From: Deltaproteobacteria bacterium
GTDB lineage: Bacteria > Myxococcota_A > UBA9042 > PHBI01
Direction of reading: 5' to 3'
NCBI GenBank assembly: GCA_011526585.1
Contig: WYBB01000228.1
Span: forward strand, 1-63,615
DNA: 63,615 bases
Made by a program: the position numbers and the translations under genes
In this document: in pieces, positions 9,684 to 18,611 of the stretch
How positions within the stretch are numbered: the stretch's first letter is position 1
Layout: each line of letters opens with the position of its first letter
Notes under the pieces: generated by a model
What the model saw: only the letters and a program-made list of their open reading frames with translations
What the model was told of the DNA's origin: nothing
Database searches by the model: none

Positions 9684-11063
9684 ATGCTCCGACACTGCGC
9701 GATGGCGCTCGACGCGGCGAAGTCGCGCGGCGCCGCGCATGCGCGCCTTGCCGGTGCGTGCGCCCCTCCCCGGAGGCACGAGCTCTCTCCCGTGCTCAAG
9801 CGACTGCTCACGTTCTGGCGACCGCGCCCGGAGCGCCCGAAGGAGGGTGCGACCTACCGCCTTTGCCGTTTGCGCCACGCGACGCTGCACCCCGGCGCGA
9901 CGCTCTGGACGCCCGGCGTCGGGGGCGGCAACCTCGGCGGTGGCGCGGCCAACGCGCTCGACGAGGCCGGGCTCGGCGGCGAGGTCGTCGTCGGCTTCCA
10001 GTCCGGCGCGCGTGAGCCGGTGCACACCTTCGGCGTGCTCGCGCGCATCGAAGAGCGCGTGCCCTTCCCCGAGAGCTGGAACCCCGAGGGCCTCGGCGCG
10101 AGCCACCGCTATCGCCTGACGGGGCTCGCGCGCGTCGAGATCGATCCGGGCTCGCAAACGCACAAGCGCGTGCCGACCGCGCTCGCCAAGCCCGCCCTGC
10201 CGCGCGCCGAGGACACCGCACCGCCGCCCCCGGAGCTCGTCGAGCTCCTGCTCGCGCTGAGCCGGCTCGACAACGCCTGGCCCGAGCACTGGCTCGAGGC
10301 GTTCTCGACCCTGCCCGGCGCGCCGCTCGGGCAGTGGGCGACGACGCTCGGCTGGCGCCTCTCGCGCGAAGAGCGCCTCATGCTCTTCGACCAGCCCAAC
10401 CGCATCGCCGAGGTCCTGCTCTCGACGCTCGACGCGCTCCACCTCGGGCTCGCGCCCGAGCGCCGGCGCGAGGCGGTGCGCGCCCAGACCCTCACGCGCC
10501 GCACGTCGTACATGCCCGAGAGGACGATGGAGGTCATCGGCGACGAGGACGGCTGGGCGTTCTTCCACCCGGCCGACGTGCACGGTGCGGCGGCCGAACA
10601 GGAGCCCCGCGCCGAGGCGATCGAGACGCACTTCCAGCGCGGCAACGCGATCGCCGTGCGCAGCGTGCCCGGCCGACGCTGTCGCGTGCGCCTCACCGCC
10701 GGAGACCTCGGCGAGGACGAGGCGCGGCGGCGCGGCCCCGAGGCGAGCTTCCGCCTGCTCGTGCGCCATGGCCGCCTCTTCCTCGGCGGCGCGACCCTGC
10801 TCCGCGCCGGCGCCTATCAAGAGCGCCTCGAGTTCGCCGAGCCGCGCCAGTGGCTCGACATCCCCAACGGGGTCTACCGCGCGATCGTCACCGCGATCGA
10901 GCCGCCGTCGCACAGCGACGAGCCCACCGTCGACCTCGGCGCCGCCGAGTCCTCCGCGCACACCCTCGGCGATGACACGCCGCTGTCGGAGTACGTCGTG
11001 CAGCTCCGCGGCGAGTCGACGCTCGAGGACATCGCCGTGCCGGACGCGCTGCCGGAGCTCTGA
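9684..11063 (+). CDS. LON substrate-binding-domain-like protein with unknown C-terminal half
   Basis: 459 residues from the first ATG. A GTG at 9792 (MLKRLLTFW...) is an equally possible start because the first 36 residues look unstructured and neither start has a strong ribosome site. Residues about 110-260 follow the pattern of the Lon protease N-terminal (PUA-like) domain: FGVLARIEERVPF, then YRLTGLARVEI, then a helical part with LPGAPLGQWATTLGWRLSREE and LLSTLDAL. There is no AAA+ or Ser/Lys protease domain. The C-terminal 180 residues match nothing I recognise and end in an acidic stretch. The gene ends 6 bp before the DNA glycosylase gene, suggesting a common transcript. Confidence 0.7.
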   Translation: MLRHCAMALDAAKSRGAAHARLAGACAPPRRHELSPVLKRLLTFWRPRPERPKEGATYRLCRLRHATLHPGATLWTPGVGGGNLGGGAANALDEAGLGGEVVVGFQSGAREPVHTFGVLARIEERVPFPESWNPEGLGASHRYRLTGLARVEIDPGSQTHKRVPTALAKPALPRAEDTAPPPPELVELLLALSRLDNAWPEHWLEAFSTLPGAPLGQWATTLGWRLSREERLMLFDQPNRIAEVLLSTLDALHLGLAPERRREAVRAQTLTRRTSYMPERTMEVIGDEDGWAFFHPADVHGAAAEQEPRAEAIETHFQRGNAIAVRSVPGRRCRVRLTAGDLGEDEARRRGPEASFRLLVRHGRLFLGGATLLRAGAYQERLEFAEPRQWLDIPNGVYRAIVTAIEPPSHSDEPTVDLGAAESSAHTLGDDTPLSEYVVQLRGESTLEDIAVPDALPEL

Positions 11064-11069
11064 CGAACG

Positions 11070-12224
11070 ATGCCCCTTCAGCGCACGATCACGGCTCGTG
11101 AAGCGGCGCACTTCCTGGTGAGTCACCACGGGCTCCTGCGCCCCCGCGCCGAGCCGCCCGCCGAGGCGTGCCGCGCGCTCCTCGCCGAGCGTCGCTGCAT
11201 CCAGCTCGACCCGCTCGACATGATCGGCACCAACGCCGATCTCGTCGCGCTCGCGCGCATCGACGGCCTCTCCCGCGGCGACATCTATCGACACCTTATG
11301 CCGCGCCACGCCTTCGAGCACTTCGCCAAGGAGCGCTGCCTCCTGCCCGCGACCGCCTTCCCCTGGTATCGCGCGCACATCGCCCAGACCGACTGGTGGA
11401 GCCTCGAGTCGCGCCTGTCGCGCCTGCCGCCGGGGATCCTCGACGAGGTGCGCGCGCTCGTCGCACAGCACGGCCCCATCGACGCCGAGGGGCTCGATCG
11501 CCTCGGCGGCTTCGGCCGCGTCAAGCCGATGGACTGGAGCGGCTGGCGCGGCACCACACGCGCCTCGGCCATGGCGCTCGAGGTCCTGTGGACGCGCTGC
11601 GAGGTCGTCGTCGCCGGGCGCGGCCCGCGCGGCAAGCTCTGGGACGTGCCCGAGCGCGCGCTCCCCGGGCACCACCAAAAGGTGCGTGGTCGCCGCCGCG
11701 ACGACTTCCTGCGCTGGGGGATCACCGAGCGCGCGCACGCCGCCGGCCTCCTGTCGCGCGCCGCCGGACCCCACTGGTCGGTGCTCTCCGAGGCGCGCAC
11801 CTCGGCCCTGCCCGATCGCCTCGTCGCCCGCGGCGCGCTCGAGGAGATCGCCATCGACGGTGCCACGCGCACCTACCTCGCACCGGCGGGCGCCCTCGAC
11901 GCCGCGCTCGCCGCGCGCGACGAGCCCGACGAGCGCATGCGCATCCTCGGCCCCCTCGACTCGTTGCTCTGGGATCGCAAGCTCGTCGCGCACGCCTTCG
12001 GCTTCGAGTACGTCTGGGAGGTCTACAAGCCGGCCGCGCAGCGGCGCTGGGGCTACTACGTCTGCCCGCTCTTGCACCGCGGCGAGCTGGTTGGCCGCTT
12101 CGAAGGGCGCTTCGTCGACGGATCGCTCGAGGTCCTCGGGCTCTGGAAGGAGCCCGGCCGCCGCTTCGAGATGCGCGCCTTCAAGCGCGCGCTCGAACGT
12201 CACGAGGCCGCGCTCGCCGCCTGA
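11070..12224 (+). CDS. YcaQ/AlkX-type DNA glycosylase (winged-helix HTH_42 family)
   Basis: A 384-residue protein of the HTH_42 superfamily, made of tandem winged helices followed by a beta-barrel. The catalytic motif near residue 48 reads IQLDPL, i.e. Q-x-D. By family knowledge this is the signature of the E. coli YcaQ (AlkX) branch, which excises alkylated bases and unhooks interstrand crosslinks; the antibiotic-resistance AlkZ branch uses Q-x-Q. Other family landmarks are YRHLMPRHAFEHF, the DWSGWRG segment, and LLWDRKLVAHAFGFEY with YVCPLLHRGELVGRFEG at the C-terminus. It starts 6 bp behind the LON-domain gene. No biosynthetic gene cluster is adjacent, so housekeeping crosslink or alkylation repair is more likely than self-resistance. 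Confidence 0.85.
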   Translation: MPLQRTITAREAAHFLVSHHGLLRPRAEPPAEACRALLAERRCIQLDPLDMIGTNADLVALARIDGLSRGDIYRHLMPRHAFEHFAKERCLLPATAFPWYRAHIAQTDWWSLESRLSRLPPGILDEVRALVAQHGPIDAEGLDRLGGFGRVKPMDWSGWRGTTRASAMALEVLWTRCEVVVAGRGPRGKLWDVPERALPGHHQKVRGRRRDDFLRWGITERAHAAGLLSRAAGPHWSVLSEARTSALPDRLVARGALEEIAIDGATRTYLAPAGALDAALAARDEPDERMRILGPLDSLLWDRKLVAHAFGFEYVWEVYKPAAQRRWGYYVCPLLHRGELVGRFEGRFVDGSLEVLGLWKEPGRRFEMRAFKRALERHEAALAA

Positions 12225-12353
12225 CCCTCCACGGTTCCTCCTCCGCGCCCTCCCAAGCGCTGCCAGCGCCCGAAACACGTCGGACACACGACCCTGCTAT
12301 CACCGCACGCGTGGCTGTTTGCCCTCGCGTGGGGCCAAGGCAAGGAGTGTTTC

Positions 12354-13673
12354 GTGGACAAGATCTCCAACCTCGACACCGTCTGGGTGCTGCTCTGCGC
12401 GTGCCTGGTGTTCTTCATGCACACCGGCTTCGCCCTCCTCGAGTCGGGCCTCGGCCGCTCCAAGAACACGGTCAACATCCTCGCCAAGAACTTCCTGACC
12501 GTGGCCATCGCCTCGCTCGCCTTCTTCTTCCTCGGCTTCGGCTTCATGTTCGGCGAAGGCGGCTTCCTCGGCCTGACCGGCTTTTCCCCGACCTTCGACG
12601 GCAGCGACGTCGTCGCCACCCCCGACAACCTCCCGGTCGCCGCCTTCTTCTTCTTCCAGCTCGTCTTCGCCGCCACCGCCGCCACCATCGTCAGCGGCGC
12701 CGTCGCCGAGCGCATCAAGCTCTCGATGTACCTCCTCTTCGCCTTCGTCCTGGTCCTGGTGATCTACCCGACCGTCGGCCACTGGGTCTGGGGCGGCGGC
12801 TTCCTCGCCGAGGCGGGCTTCCACGACTTCGCCGGCTCGACCGTCGTGCACTCGGTCGGCGGCTGGGCCGCGCTCGTCGGCGTGCTCTTCCTCGGGCCGC
12901 GCCGCGGCAAGTACGGCAAGGACGGCCGCGTCACCCCCATCCCCGGCCACTCGATGGCGCTCGCCACCACCGGCGCCTTCATCCTCTGGCTTGGCTGGTT
13001 CGGCTTCAACCCCGGCTCGCAGCTCTCGGCCGACGGCTCGGCGATCTCGATCATCGCCCTCAACACCAACATGGCCGCCGCCGCCGGCGTCATCGGCGCG
13101 CTCATCGTGTCGTGGTGGCGCCTCAAGACCCCCGACCTCTCGATGCTGCTCAACGGCGCCCTCGCCGGTCTCGTCGGCATCACCGCCGGCTGCTACGTCG
13201 TCTCCCCGCTCGGCGCGATCGTCATCGGCTTCCTCTCCGGCCTCATCGTCGTCTTCGCCGTGCTCGGCTTCGACAAGCTGCGCATCGACGACCCGGTCGG
13301 CGCGACCTCGGTGCACCTCGTCTGCGGCGTCTTCGGCACGCTCATGGTCGGCCTCTTCTCGACCAACGCCGACATCGGCCTCGGCCTCTTCTACGGCGGT
13401 GGCGCGACGCTTCTCGGCGCGCAGCTCACCGGCGTGGCCGCGGTCGGCGGCTTCACCGTCGCCGCCAGCGCCGTGCTCTGGTTCGTGCTCAAGAAGGCCT
13501 TCGGGATCCGCGTCGACGAGGAGGACGAGCACATCGGCCTCGACCTCTCCGAGCACAAGATGGAGGCCTACCCCGCCGACGCCAACGCGCGCCCCTCAGC
13601 GCCGCCGGCCGCGCGCGCCGCTCTCGAAGCCGACGCCACCGCGCCGCTCCACGCCACCGCGTCGGTCGAATAA
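12354..13673 (+). CDS. amt: Ammonium transporter Amt
   Basis: A 439-residue channel with 11 predicted membrane helices. It begins at GTG 12354 behind AAGGAG (12342-12347). Hallmarks include the N-terminal FFMHTGFALLESG, the VSGAVAERIKL loop, HSVGGWAAL and HLVCGVFGT, which carry the twin pore histidines, and FGFNPGSQL. It conducts NH3/NH4+ across the inner membrane. There is no cleavable signal peptide, unlike many proteobacterial AmtB precursors. The cytoplasmic tail contains GIRVDEEDEHIGLDLSEH, the usual regulatory C-terminal region, but then extends about 40 residues with an Ala-rich segment. No glnK (PII) gene follows, although amtB is normally paired with one, so regulation must come from elsewhere. 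Confidence 0.95.
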   Translation: MDKISNLDTVWVLLCACLVFFMHTGFALLESGLGRSKNTVNILAKNFLTVAIASLAFFFLGFGFMFGEGGFLGLTGFSPTFDGSDVVATPDNLPVAAFFFFQLVFAATAATIVSGAVAERIKLSMYLLFAFVLVLVIYPTVGHWVWGGGFLAEAGFHDFAGSTVVHSVGGWAALVGVLFLGPRRGKYGKDGRVTPIPGHSMALATTGAFILWLGWFGFNPGSQLSADGSAISIIALNTNMAAAAGVIGALIVSWWRLKTPDLSMLLNGALAGLVGITAGCYVVSPLGAIVIGFLSGLIVVFAVLGFDKLRIDDPVGATSVHLVCGVFGTLMVGLFSTNADIGLGLFYGGGATLLGAQLTGVAAVGGFTVAASAVLWFVLKKAFGIRVDEEDEHIGLDLSEHKMEAYPADANARPSAPPAARAALEADATAPLHATASVE

Positions 13674-13724
13674 TCGGTCGCCGTCCCTCCGCGCGATGGT
13701 ATAGCGCCCGCTCGGAGGTGCAAC

Positions 13725-14723
13725 GTGCGCGCAGCCAGGATCACCGCCTACGGCGGCCCCGAGGTCTTCTCGATCGACGACGATGTGCCGGCGCCCACGC
13801 CGGGTCGCGGCCAGGTGCAGGTCGCCGTGCACGCCTCGAGCGTCAACCCGATCGACACCAAGATCCGCGCCGGCGCCTTCCGCGCCGCGCTGCGCTACGA
13901 GCTGCCGCGCGCGCTCGGCATGGATCTGTCCGGCGTCGTCAGCGCCGTCGGCGACGGCGTCACGCGCTGGCAGGTCGGCGACGAGGTGATCGCCTCACCC
14001 GGCCCGAAGACCCCGGGCACCTACGCCGAGGTCACCGTCGTCGAGCAGTCCGAGCTCGGCCGCAAGCCCGCCAACCTCACGCACGCCGAGGCCGCGAGCC
14101 TGCCGCTCGCCTTCCTCACCGCCTGGCAGGCGCTGGTCGACAAGAGCAAGCTCGCCGAGGGCGAGCGCGTGCTCGTGCAGGCCGGCGCCGGTGGGGTCGG
14201 CACGCTGGCGATCCAGATCGGCAAGCACCTCGGCGCCCACGTCATCACGACCTGCAGCGCCAGGAACGCCGAGCTCGTCAGGAGCCTCGGCGCCGATCAA
14301 GTGATCGACTATCGCGCCGAGCCCTGGCACGAGGTCGCGCGCGACGTCGACGTCGTGCTCGACGCGCTCGGCCTTCCCGAGGCGCGCAAGGCGCGCAAGG
14401 TCGTACGCAAGGGCGGCCGCATCGTCGGGATCTCGGTCGGCCTTCCCGAGCGCGTGAAGAAGGTCGGCCCGGTGCTCGGGATCCTCGGCACCGGCGTCGC
14501 GCTCGCCTGCGCGGTCACCGGCTCGCGCCTGCGCGGGATCCCGAGCCGCTTCTTCACCCGCCGCCCCGACGGCGCGCAGCTCGACATGCTCGCCGAGCTC
14601 TGCGAGCGCGGCGTGATCCGACCGGTGATCGACACGATCTATCCGCTCGATCGGATCGGCGACGCGCACCGCCACAGCGAGTCGGGGCGCGTCGCCGGCA
14701 AGCTCGTCATCGCCACGCGCTGA
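13725..14723 (+). CDS. Medium-chain dehydrogenase/reductase (quinone oxidoreductase-like)
   Basis: A 332-residue zinc-independent MDR enzyme. The GTG start at 13725 is preceded by GGAGG with 6-nt spacing. The N-terminal GroES-like fold (about 1-120) contains VHASSVNPIDTKIRAG and LGMDLSGVV, and lacks the zinc-ligand cysteines of alcohol dehydrogenases. The Rossmann domain carries AGAGGVGTLAIQIGKHLGA, the NAD(P)H-binding glycine motif. Proteins of this kind reduce quinones or enones with NADPH. The insert LGTGVALACAVTGSRLRGI and the C-terminal PVIDTIYPLDRIGDAHRHSESG are typical of the NADP-dependent oxidoreductase subgroup. The gene stands alone before a large palindromic element. Confidence 0.9.
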   Translation: MRAARITAYGGPEVFSIDDDVPAPTPGRGQVQVAVHASSVNPIDTKIRAGAFRAALRYELPRALGMDLSGVVSAVGDGVTRWQVGDEVIASPGPKTPGTYAEVTVVEQSELGRKPANLTHAEAASLPLAFLTAWQALVDKSKLAEGERVLVQAGAGGVGTLAIQIGKHLGAHVITTCSARNAELVRSLGADQVIDYRAEPWHEVARDVDVVLDALGLPEARKARKVVRKGGRIVGISVGLPERVKKVGPVLGILGTGVALACAVTGSRLRGIPSRFFTRRPDGAQLDMLAELCERGVIRPVIDTIYPLDRIGDAHRHSESGRVAGKLVIATR

Positions 14724-14760
14724 TCTCGCGTCGCGCTCAAGCTAGGGTTGTAGCTCTATA

Positions 14761-14884
14761 GAGTTCGCCAGCGAGACCCGCGCGGGCTAGGCGCGAGCGA
14801 AGGAAGCGACGAGGCGACCTCAAGGTCGCCGCAGGAGCGCCCGAGCGAAGCAACGACGCCCCCGCGGGTCGTAGCGGCGAACTC
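14761..14884. repeat. Large imperfect palindrome between convergent genes
   Basis: Outer arms GAGTTCGCC (14761-14769) and GGCGAACTC (14876-14884) pair perfectly and continue into a second paired block, GACCCGCG against CGCGGGTC. The centre holds a perfect 7-bp hairpin, GGCGACC-TCAA-GGTCGCC (14813-14830), followed by CCGCAG. Two direct GAGCGAAG-containing boxes (about 14796 and 14843) flank it. The element fills the gap between the MDR gene and the convergent subtilase gene and ends on the last bases of the latter. It could act as a bidirectional terminator, or be a copy of an intergenic repeat family. The window's right end has a similarly built sequence. Confidence 0.6.
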
Positions 14885-16646
14885 AGCTGCAGGTCTTCTT
14901 GCCGGGCTTGCCCTTGCACCTGTTCGAGCAGCAGTCGGCGTTGCTCGTGCAGGCCTCGCCGGGTTTGCCGAGATCGCAGGTGCCGCCGCCGGTGTCGCAG
15001 TCGCTGTCGCTGCCATCGGTCGCGCCGTCGCAGTCGTTGTCGCGCCCGTCGTCGCACGAGGTCTCGACCGTCTGGGTCGGCGTGCAGACGGGGGTCGAGC
15101 CGCCGAGGTGGTCCAGCGCCGCGGCGGCCCGGACGAGGCCGTAGCCCGACGCGGTGTCGCGCCCCGCAGGCGCCAGATCTTCGGCGGTCGCGGTGAGCGC
15201 GGCGCGCACGTCCTCGTTGCTCGCGGTCGGGAAGTGGTTCCAGATCAGCGCCGCGATCCCCGACACGTACGGGGTTGCCATCGAGGTCCCGTCCCACGCC
15301 TCGTACCCGCTGGCCGGCTTGGTGGTCAGGCTGACGACCGTCGCGCTCGCGCCGGCCAGGCCGATCAACGCCTGGCCGTCGGCCTGCGTGAGACCGAGCG
15401 CAGGGATCGCCGAGGTGCTGCCTTCGCCCAGCGTGGCGTAGAGCTCTTCACCGGCGACGTTGTTGAAGATCAGCGCCGCGACCGCGCCGCCGCTCTGCGC
15501 GTTCTGCACCTTGTCGTTGAAGCTGACCACACCGCGCTCACACACCACGACCGCGCCCGCCCACGCGCCGACGCTGTCGCAGAGGCCACCATCGACCAGA
15601 ACGCCGCTCGCACCCGCCGAGCTCGCGGCGAACTCGACCGGGTGCCCGTCGAAGGTCGTGTCGCCGACCGTCACGCTCGCGTCCGTGACCCACGGCACCG
15701 TGCTCGACACGGCCACGCCCGGCGCGGCGATCTCGACCTGGGCGTTCTTCTGCGAGAAGTCGGCCACGACCTTGTTCACATCCAGCGCGGCGACCGACAT
15801 GACCGACGCGTAGCTCGCCGGGTAGGACAGGCGCGTGCTGCCGTCGTTGCCCGCGGCGGCGATCGAGAGCACGCCCGCGCCATTGGCCGACTTGAAGGCA
15901 TTCTCCTCGGTCTTGGACTTGAACGAGCCGCCGAGGCTCATGCTGACGACGAGCGGCCCCGACGCGGCGCCACGGCACCGGTCGAGCGCGCTGACCAGGC
16001 TCGACGCATAGGCCCACGTCCCGTCGTCGCCGAAGACCCGCACGATGTGCAGCTTGAGGTTGCCCTCCGGGTTGACGCCGGCGACGCCGATCTCGTTGCC
16101 GCCGAGCGCGCGCACGATCCCGGCGACGTGCGTGCCGTGGCCGCTGCCGTCCTGGTTGGCCGGCCCGGCGCCGCCGTCGGGCGCGAAAGTCACGTTGGCG
16201 CTGCTCAGATCCTCGTGGCCCGCGTAGTAGCCCGAGTCGATGATGCACACCGTGACCGGACCGGTGACCTCGCTGACCAGGTCGGCCTGGGTGAGCGCGA
16301 TCCCGTAGTCGGGCGTCTCGGCCAGCGGAGCGCGCACCGCGTCGGGCTCGATGTAGTCTACGTTGGGGTTGCGCGAGAGCCCGGCGATCGCCTGGGCCGG
16401 AATGTGCGCCGCCACCGCGCCGTGGCGGGGCAGCGCGAGCACGACCTCACCGCCGGCGGCATGCAGAGCCGCCGCGCCCCGCGCGTGGTCGTTCTTGAAC
16501 TTGACGATGTAGCGCCCGCTCGCGTCGGGGGCGGCGCCGAGCGCGCCGCGGTTGATGGCGACGCCCTCGTCGGGCATGGCGTTTTCGGTGCAGCCCAGCG
16601 CGAGCGCGGGCGATAGACAGAGAGCGAGCACGGAAAGGGCGCGCAT
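14883..16646 (-). CDS. Subtilisin-like (S8) protease lipoprotein with PA insert and MopE-like Cys-rich tail
   Basis: 587 residues. The lipobox is ALGC at Cys19. A propeptide of the I9 type (YIVKFKNDHARG...) covers about 44-105. The catalytic triad is visible: Asp in VCIIDSGYY, His in GHGTHVAG and Ser in GTSMATPYVSG. A protease-associated (PA) domain is inserted between His and Ser (about 330-450). After the protease domain comes an Asp/Cys segment (CDDGRDNDCDG), like the MopE/thrombospondin type-3 calcium motifs common in Myxococcota. A final Cys knot-like tail contains CTSNADCCSNRC and ends KKTCS. The protease is likely tethered to the outer membrane or cell surface. A strong AGGAGG site precedes the ATG, and a plausible promoter lies 60-90 bp upstream. 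Confidence 0.93.
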   Translation of the reverse strand: MRALSVLALCLSPALALGCTENAMPDEGVAINRGALGAAPDASGRYIVKFKNDHARGAAALHAAGGEVVLALPRHGAVAAHIPAQAIAGLSRNPNVDYIEPDAVRAPLAETPDYGIALTQADLVSEVTGPVTVCIIDSGYYAGHEDLSSANVTFAPDGGAGPANQDGSGHGTHVAGIVRALGGNEIGVAGVNPEGNLKLHIVRVFGDDGTWAYASSLVSALDRCRGAASGPLVVSMSLGGSFKSKTEENAFKSANGAGVLSIAAAGNDGSTRLSYPASYASVMSVAALDVNKVVADFSQKNAQVEIAAPGVAVSSTVPWVTDASVTVGDTTFDGHPVEFAASSAGASGVLVDGGLCDSVGAWAGAVVVCERGVVSFNDKVQNAQSGGAVAALIFNNVAGEELYATLGEGSTSAIPALGLTQADGQALIGLAGASATVVSLTTKPASGYEAWDGTSMATPYVSGIAALIWNHFPTASNEDVRAALTATAEDLAPAGRDTASGYGLVRAAAALDHLGGSTPVCTPTQTVETSCDDGRDNDCDGATDGSDSDCDTGGGTCDLGKPGEACTSNADCCSNRCKGKPGKKTCS

Positions 16647-16703
16647 GGATGGCCTCCTGGTCGCACCGGACGAAATCGGGACGACGTGTCGGGGAAGGCG
16701 CGC

Positions 16704-16732
16704 GAGATAGAGCGCTCGCCGAGCGAAGACAA
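16704..16732 (-). promoter_or_regulatory. Candidate sigma-70 promoter for the subtilase gene
   Basis: On the minus strand TTGTCT (-35, 16732-16727) and TATCTC (-10, 16709-16704) are separated by exactly 17 bp. Transcription would start near 16697, giving a leader of about 50 nt that contains the AGGAGG ribosome site. The flanking 100 bp are noticeably more AT-rich than the rest of the window. The hexamers match consensus only in part, so confidence is limited. Confidence 0.4.
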
Positions 16733-16807
16733 GCGCCGGGTCGATTCACCGTCAGCCAGCGCGAAGAATTCGTATTCTCTTTGGATACAAGGTGTTTCTT
16801 GCTGATC

Positions 16808-18511
16808 TCACGGTCTGAGCGGCACGAAATCGAGCCCGCCGTTGTAGGCGTAGCTGATGTTGTGATCGAAGCCGTAGACGACCACGCCGACCGGCTCGTC
16901 CGCGAGCAGCGTGCGATGCCCGCCGTGCGTCGCCAGCGTGAGCGAGCGCCAGGTCCCGTCGCCGATCACGCGCGCGCCGCTCGTGTCGAGGGGCGTGCCG
17001 TCGAGCGTCAGCGTGGTCCCCGCGGAGAGCGCGATCGCGATGAACTGGTGGCGGTAGGTGTCGGGCACGAGGAAGATGTGCTCGGAGCGCCACTGCGCGA
17101 CCGGCGCAGCGAGGACCAGCGCCGGGTCGCCCTGGCAGGTCCCGCCGATCTCCGGCGGGCAATCCCCGCTTACCCCGAACGGCCCGGGCGGCGTGGTCTC
17201 GCTCTGGCTCGCCATGAACTGCGCGAGCAGGACCGGCTGCGAGGCGGTGAGCACGAAGTCCTCGCGCGCCGAGAACTGCCAGTGCTGACCGGCCTGCAGG
17301 GTCGGCGCGCCGGCGCGCGGCGGGTCGAAGACGAGCGTCGTGCCGTCGGCCTGGGCGAGCACGCGGAAATAGTCGGGCTCGCCGCCGCGGTCGGTGAACT
17401 TGACCACGACGAAGGAATCGCCCCAGGTCTCCAGCGGCGGCAGCTGCGTCTCGACGTGATCGCAGAAGCGCCCGCGGTCGGGCACCCGCGCGCAGCGGTT
17501 GCCGGAGAAGACCGCAATCGGCGCGCCGAGCGACTCGACCAGCGTGCCGGTCAGATCGGTCCGCACGCCGGCCGTGCCCGGCGGCTCGAGGTTGAGCGAC
17601 TCGTGCGCGCGCAGCGTGAAGGTGCTCGGCACGCCCGCCGGGATGATGAACGGGCTCTGCTCGAGCACGATCACCTCGGGCGAGGTGACGACGACCTCGG
17701 TCGCGTCTTCGGTCGCGAGGATGGTCACGAACGGCGGCCGCGAGAGCTCGCCCGCGTCGCTGAACGTCACGGCGAGGTAGCGCCGCCCGAGCGCCGTCGT
17801 CGGGATGAGCAGCGAGGCGTCGTTGGTCGCGACCGGCGCCCCGATCTGATCGTAGCGCTCGAGCGGGTTGAACATGAAGGCGGCGATCGGCTGGTCGCTC
17901 GCGATGTGGAAGCCGTGACGGCCGAGGCCGGGGCGCGCGATCTGCGAGAGCGCGCGCGGCACCGGCAGCGGGTGCGTGGCCAGGCCGCCCACCGGGACGA
18001 CGACCGTCTCGACCGGGCCCCACGGGTAGGTGATCGCGACCGTGGCCGGCCGCGGCGAGGCGTTCGAGAAGGCGAAGGCGAAGACGTTGTCGATCGCGCT
18101 CTCGTCGTTGGGTAGATCGGCCGCCCAGAAGTCGCACGCCAGGTAGCCGCGCTTCTGGCCGCGCACCTCGCACGCGCTCAAGCAGCGGCCGCCCGCGCAT
18201 TGTTCGCCCGCGGCGGCATCGCAGACGAGCGCCACCACCTCGCGGCCGTCGTCGCCGCACGCGAGCACGGTCTGTCCGTCGCAGCGGCGCGCGCCGCTCG
18301 TGCACCCCGCGCTCGTCTCGGCGGCGGTTTCGGTGTGCCCTGCCTCGCCGTCGCCCGCGACGTCTGCGTCATCGTCGGGATCAGACGTCTCGTGCTGGTC
18401 GAGCGCCGCGTCGTGCACCGCCTCGTCCGCCGCGGACGCGCCCGTCTCGGGCTCGCCGCACGCGCCGAGGGTCACGAGCGCAGAGCCGAGGATGAGTCTC
18501 GTCGAGGGCAT
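16808..18511 (-). CDS. IgGFc-binding-domain lipoprotein
   Basis: 567 residues with a lipobox LGAC at Cys18. An acidic linker of about 50 residues (Asp/Glu/Thr/Ala) is followed by a short Cys-rich module (CTSGARRCDGQTVLACGDDG) of the kind repeated in myxobacterial surface proteins. The remaining 430 residues match the IgGFc-binding N-terminal domain: DNVFAFAFSNASPRPATV, FHIASDQPIAAFMFNP, GAPIAVFSGNRCARVPD and LEDxF-like SFVVVKFT blocks, ending with VVVYGFDHNISYAYNGG. The domain is named after a human mucin-like protein. In bacteria it probably forms an adhesive beta-propeller-like surface domain, but its ligand is unknown. It is divergent from the potassium channel gene. Confidence 0.88.
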   Translation of the reverse strand: MPSTRLILGSALVTLGACGEPETGASAADEAVHDAALDQHETSDPDDDADVAGDGEAGHTETAAETSAGCTSGARRCDGQTVLACGDDGREVVALVCDAAAGEQCAGGRCLSACEVRGQKRGYLACDFWAADLPNDESAIDNVFAFAFSNASPRPATVAITYPWGPVETVVVPVGGLATHPLPVPRALSQIARPGLGRHGFHIASDQPIAAFMFNPLERYDQIGAPVATNDASLLIPTTALGRRYLAVTFSDAGELSRPPFVTILATEDATEVVVTSPEVIVLEQSPFIIPAGVPSTFTLRAHESLNLEPPGTAGVRTDLTGTLVESLGAPIAVFSGNRCARVPDRGRFCDHVETQLPPLETWGDSFVVVKFTDRGGEPDYFRVLAQADGTTLVFDPPRAGAPTLQAGQHWQFSAREDFVLTASQPVLLAQFMASQSETTPPGPFGVSGDCPPEIGGTCQGDPALVLAAPVAQWRSEHIFLVPDTYRHQFIAIALSAGTTLTLDGTPLDTSGARVIGDGTWRSLTLATHGGHRTLLADEPVGVVVYGFDHNISYAYNGGLDFVPLRP

Positions 18512-18611
18512 GGCATCACGTCTCGCGGTTACCCCGGCGCGCGCGAATAGGGTCCGCGACTTGCGCCTTCAGGGAGGCGCGGATAATAGACGAGCGGCCT
18601 GCCTGGCGTCG

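Noticed and set aside
12311..12328. Possible sigma-54 promoter before amt
   Set aside because: GG and GC elements are 14 bp apart instead of 12 and the flanks do not match.
11168..14761. 1197-residue plus-strand frame spanning three genes
   Set aside because: Crosses the glycosylase, amt and MDR genes in the wrong phase; composition is Arg/Pro/Ala noise.
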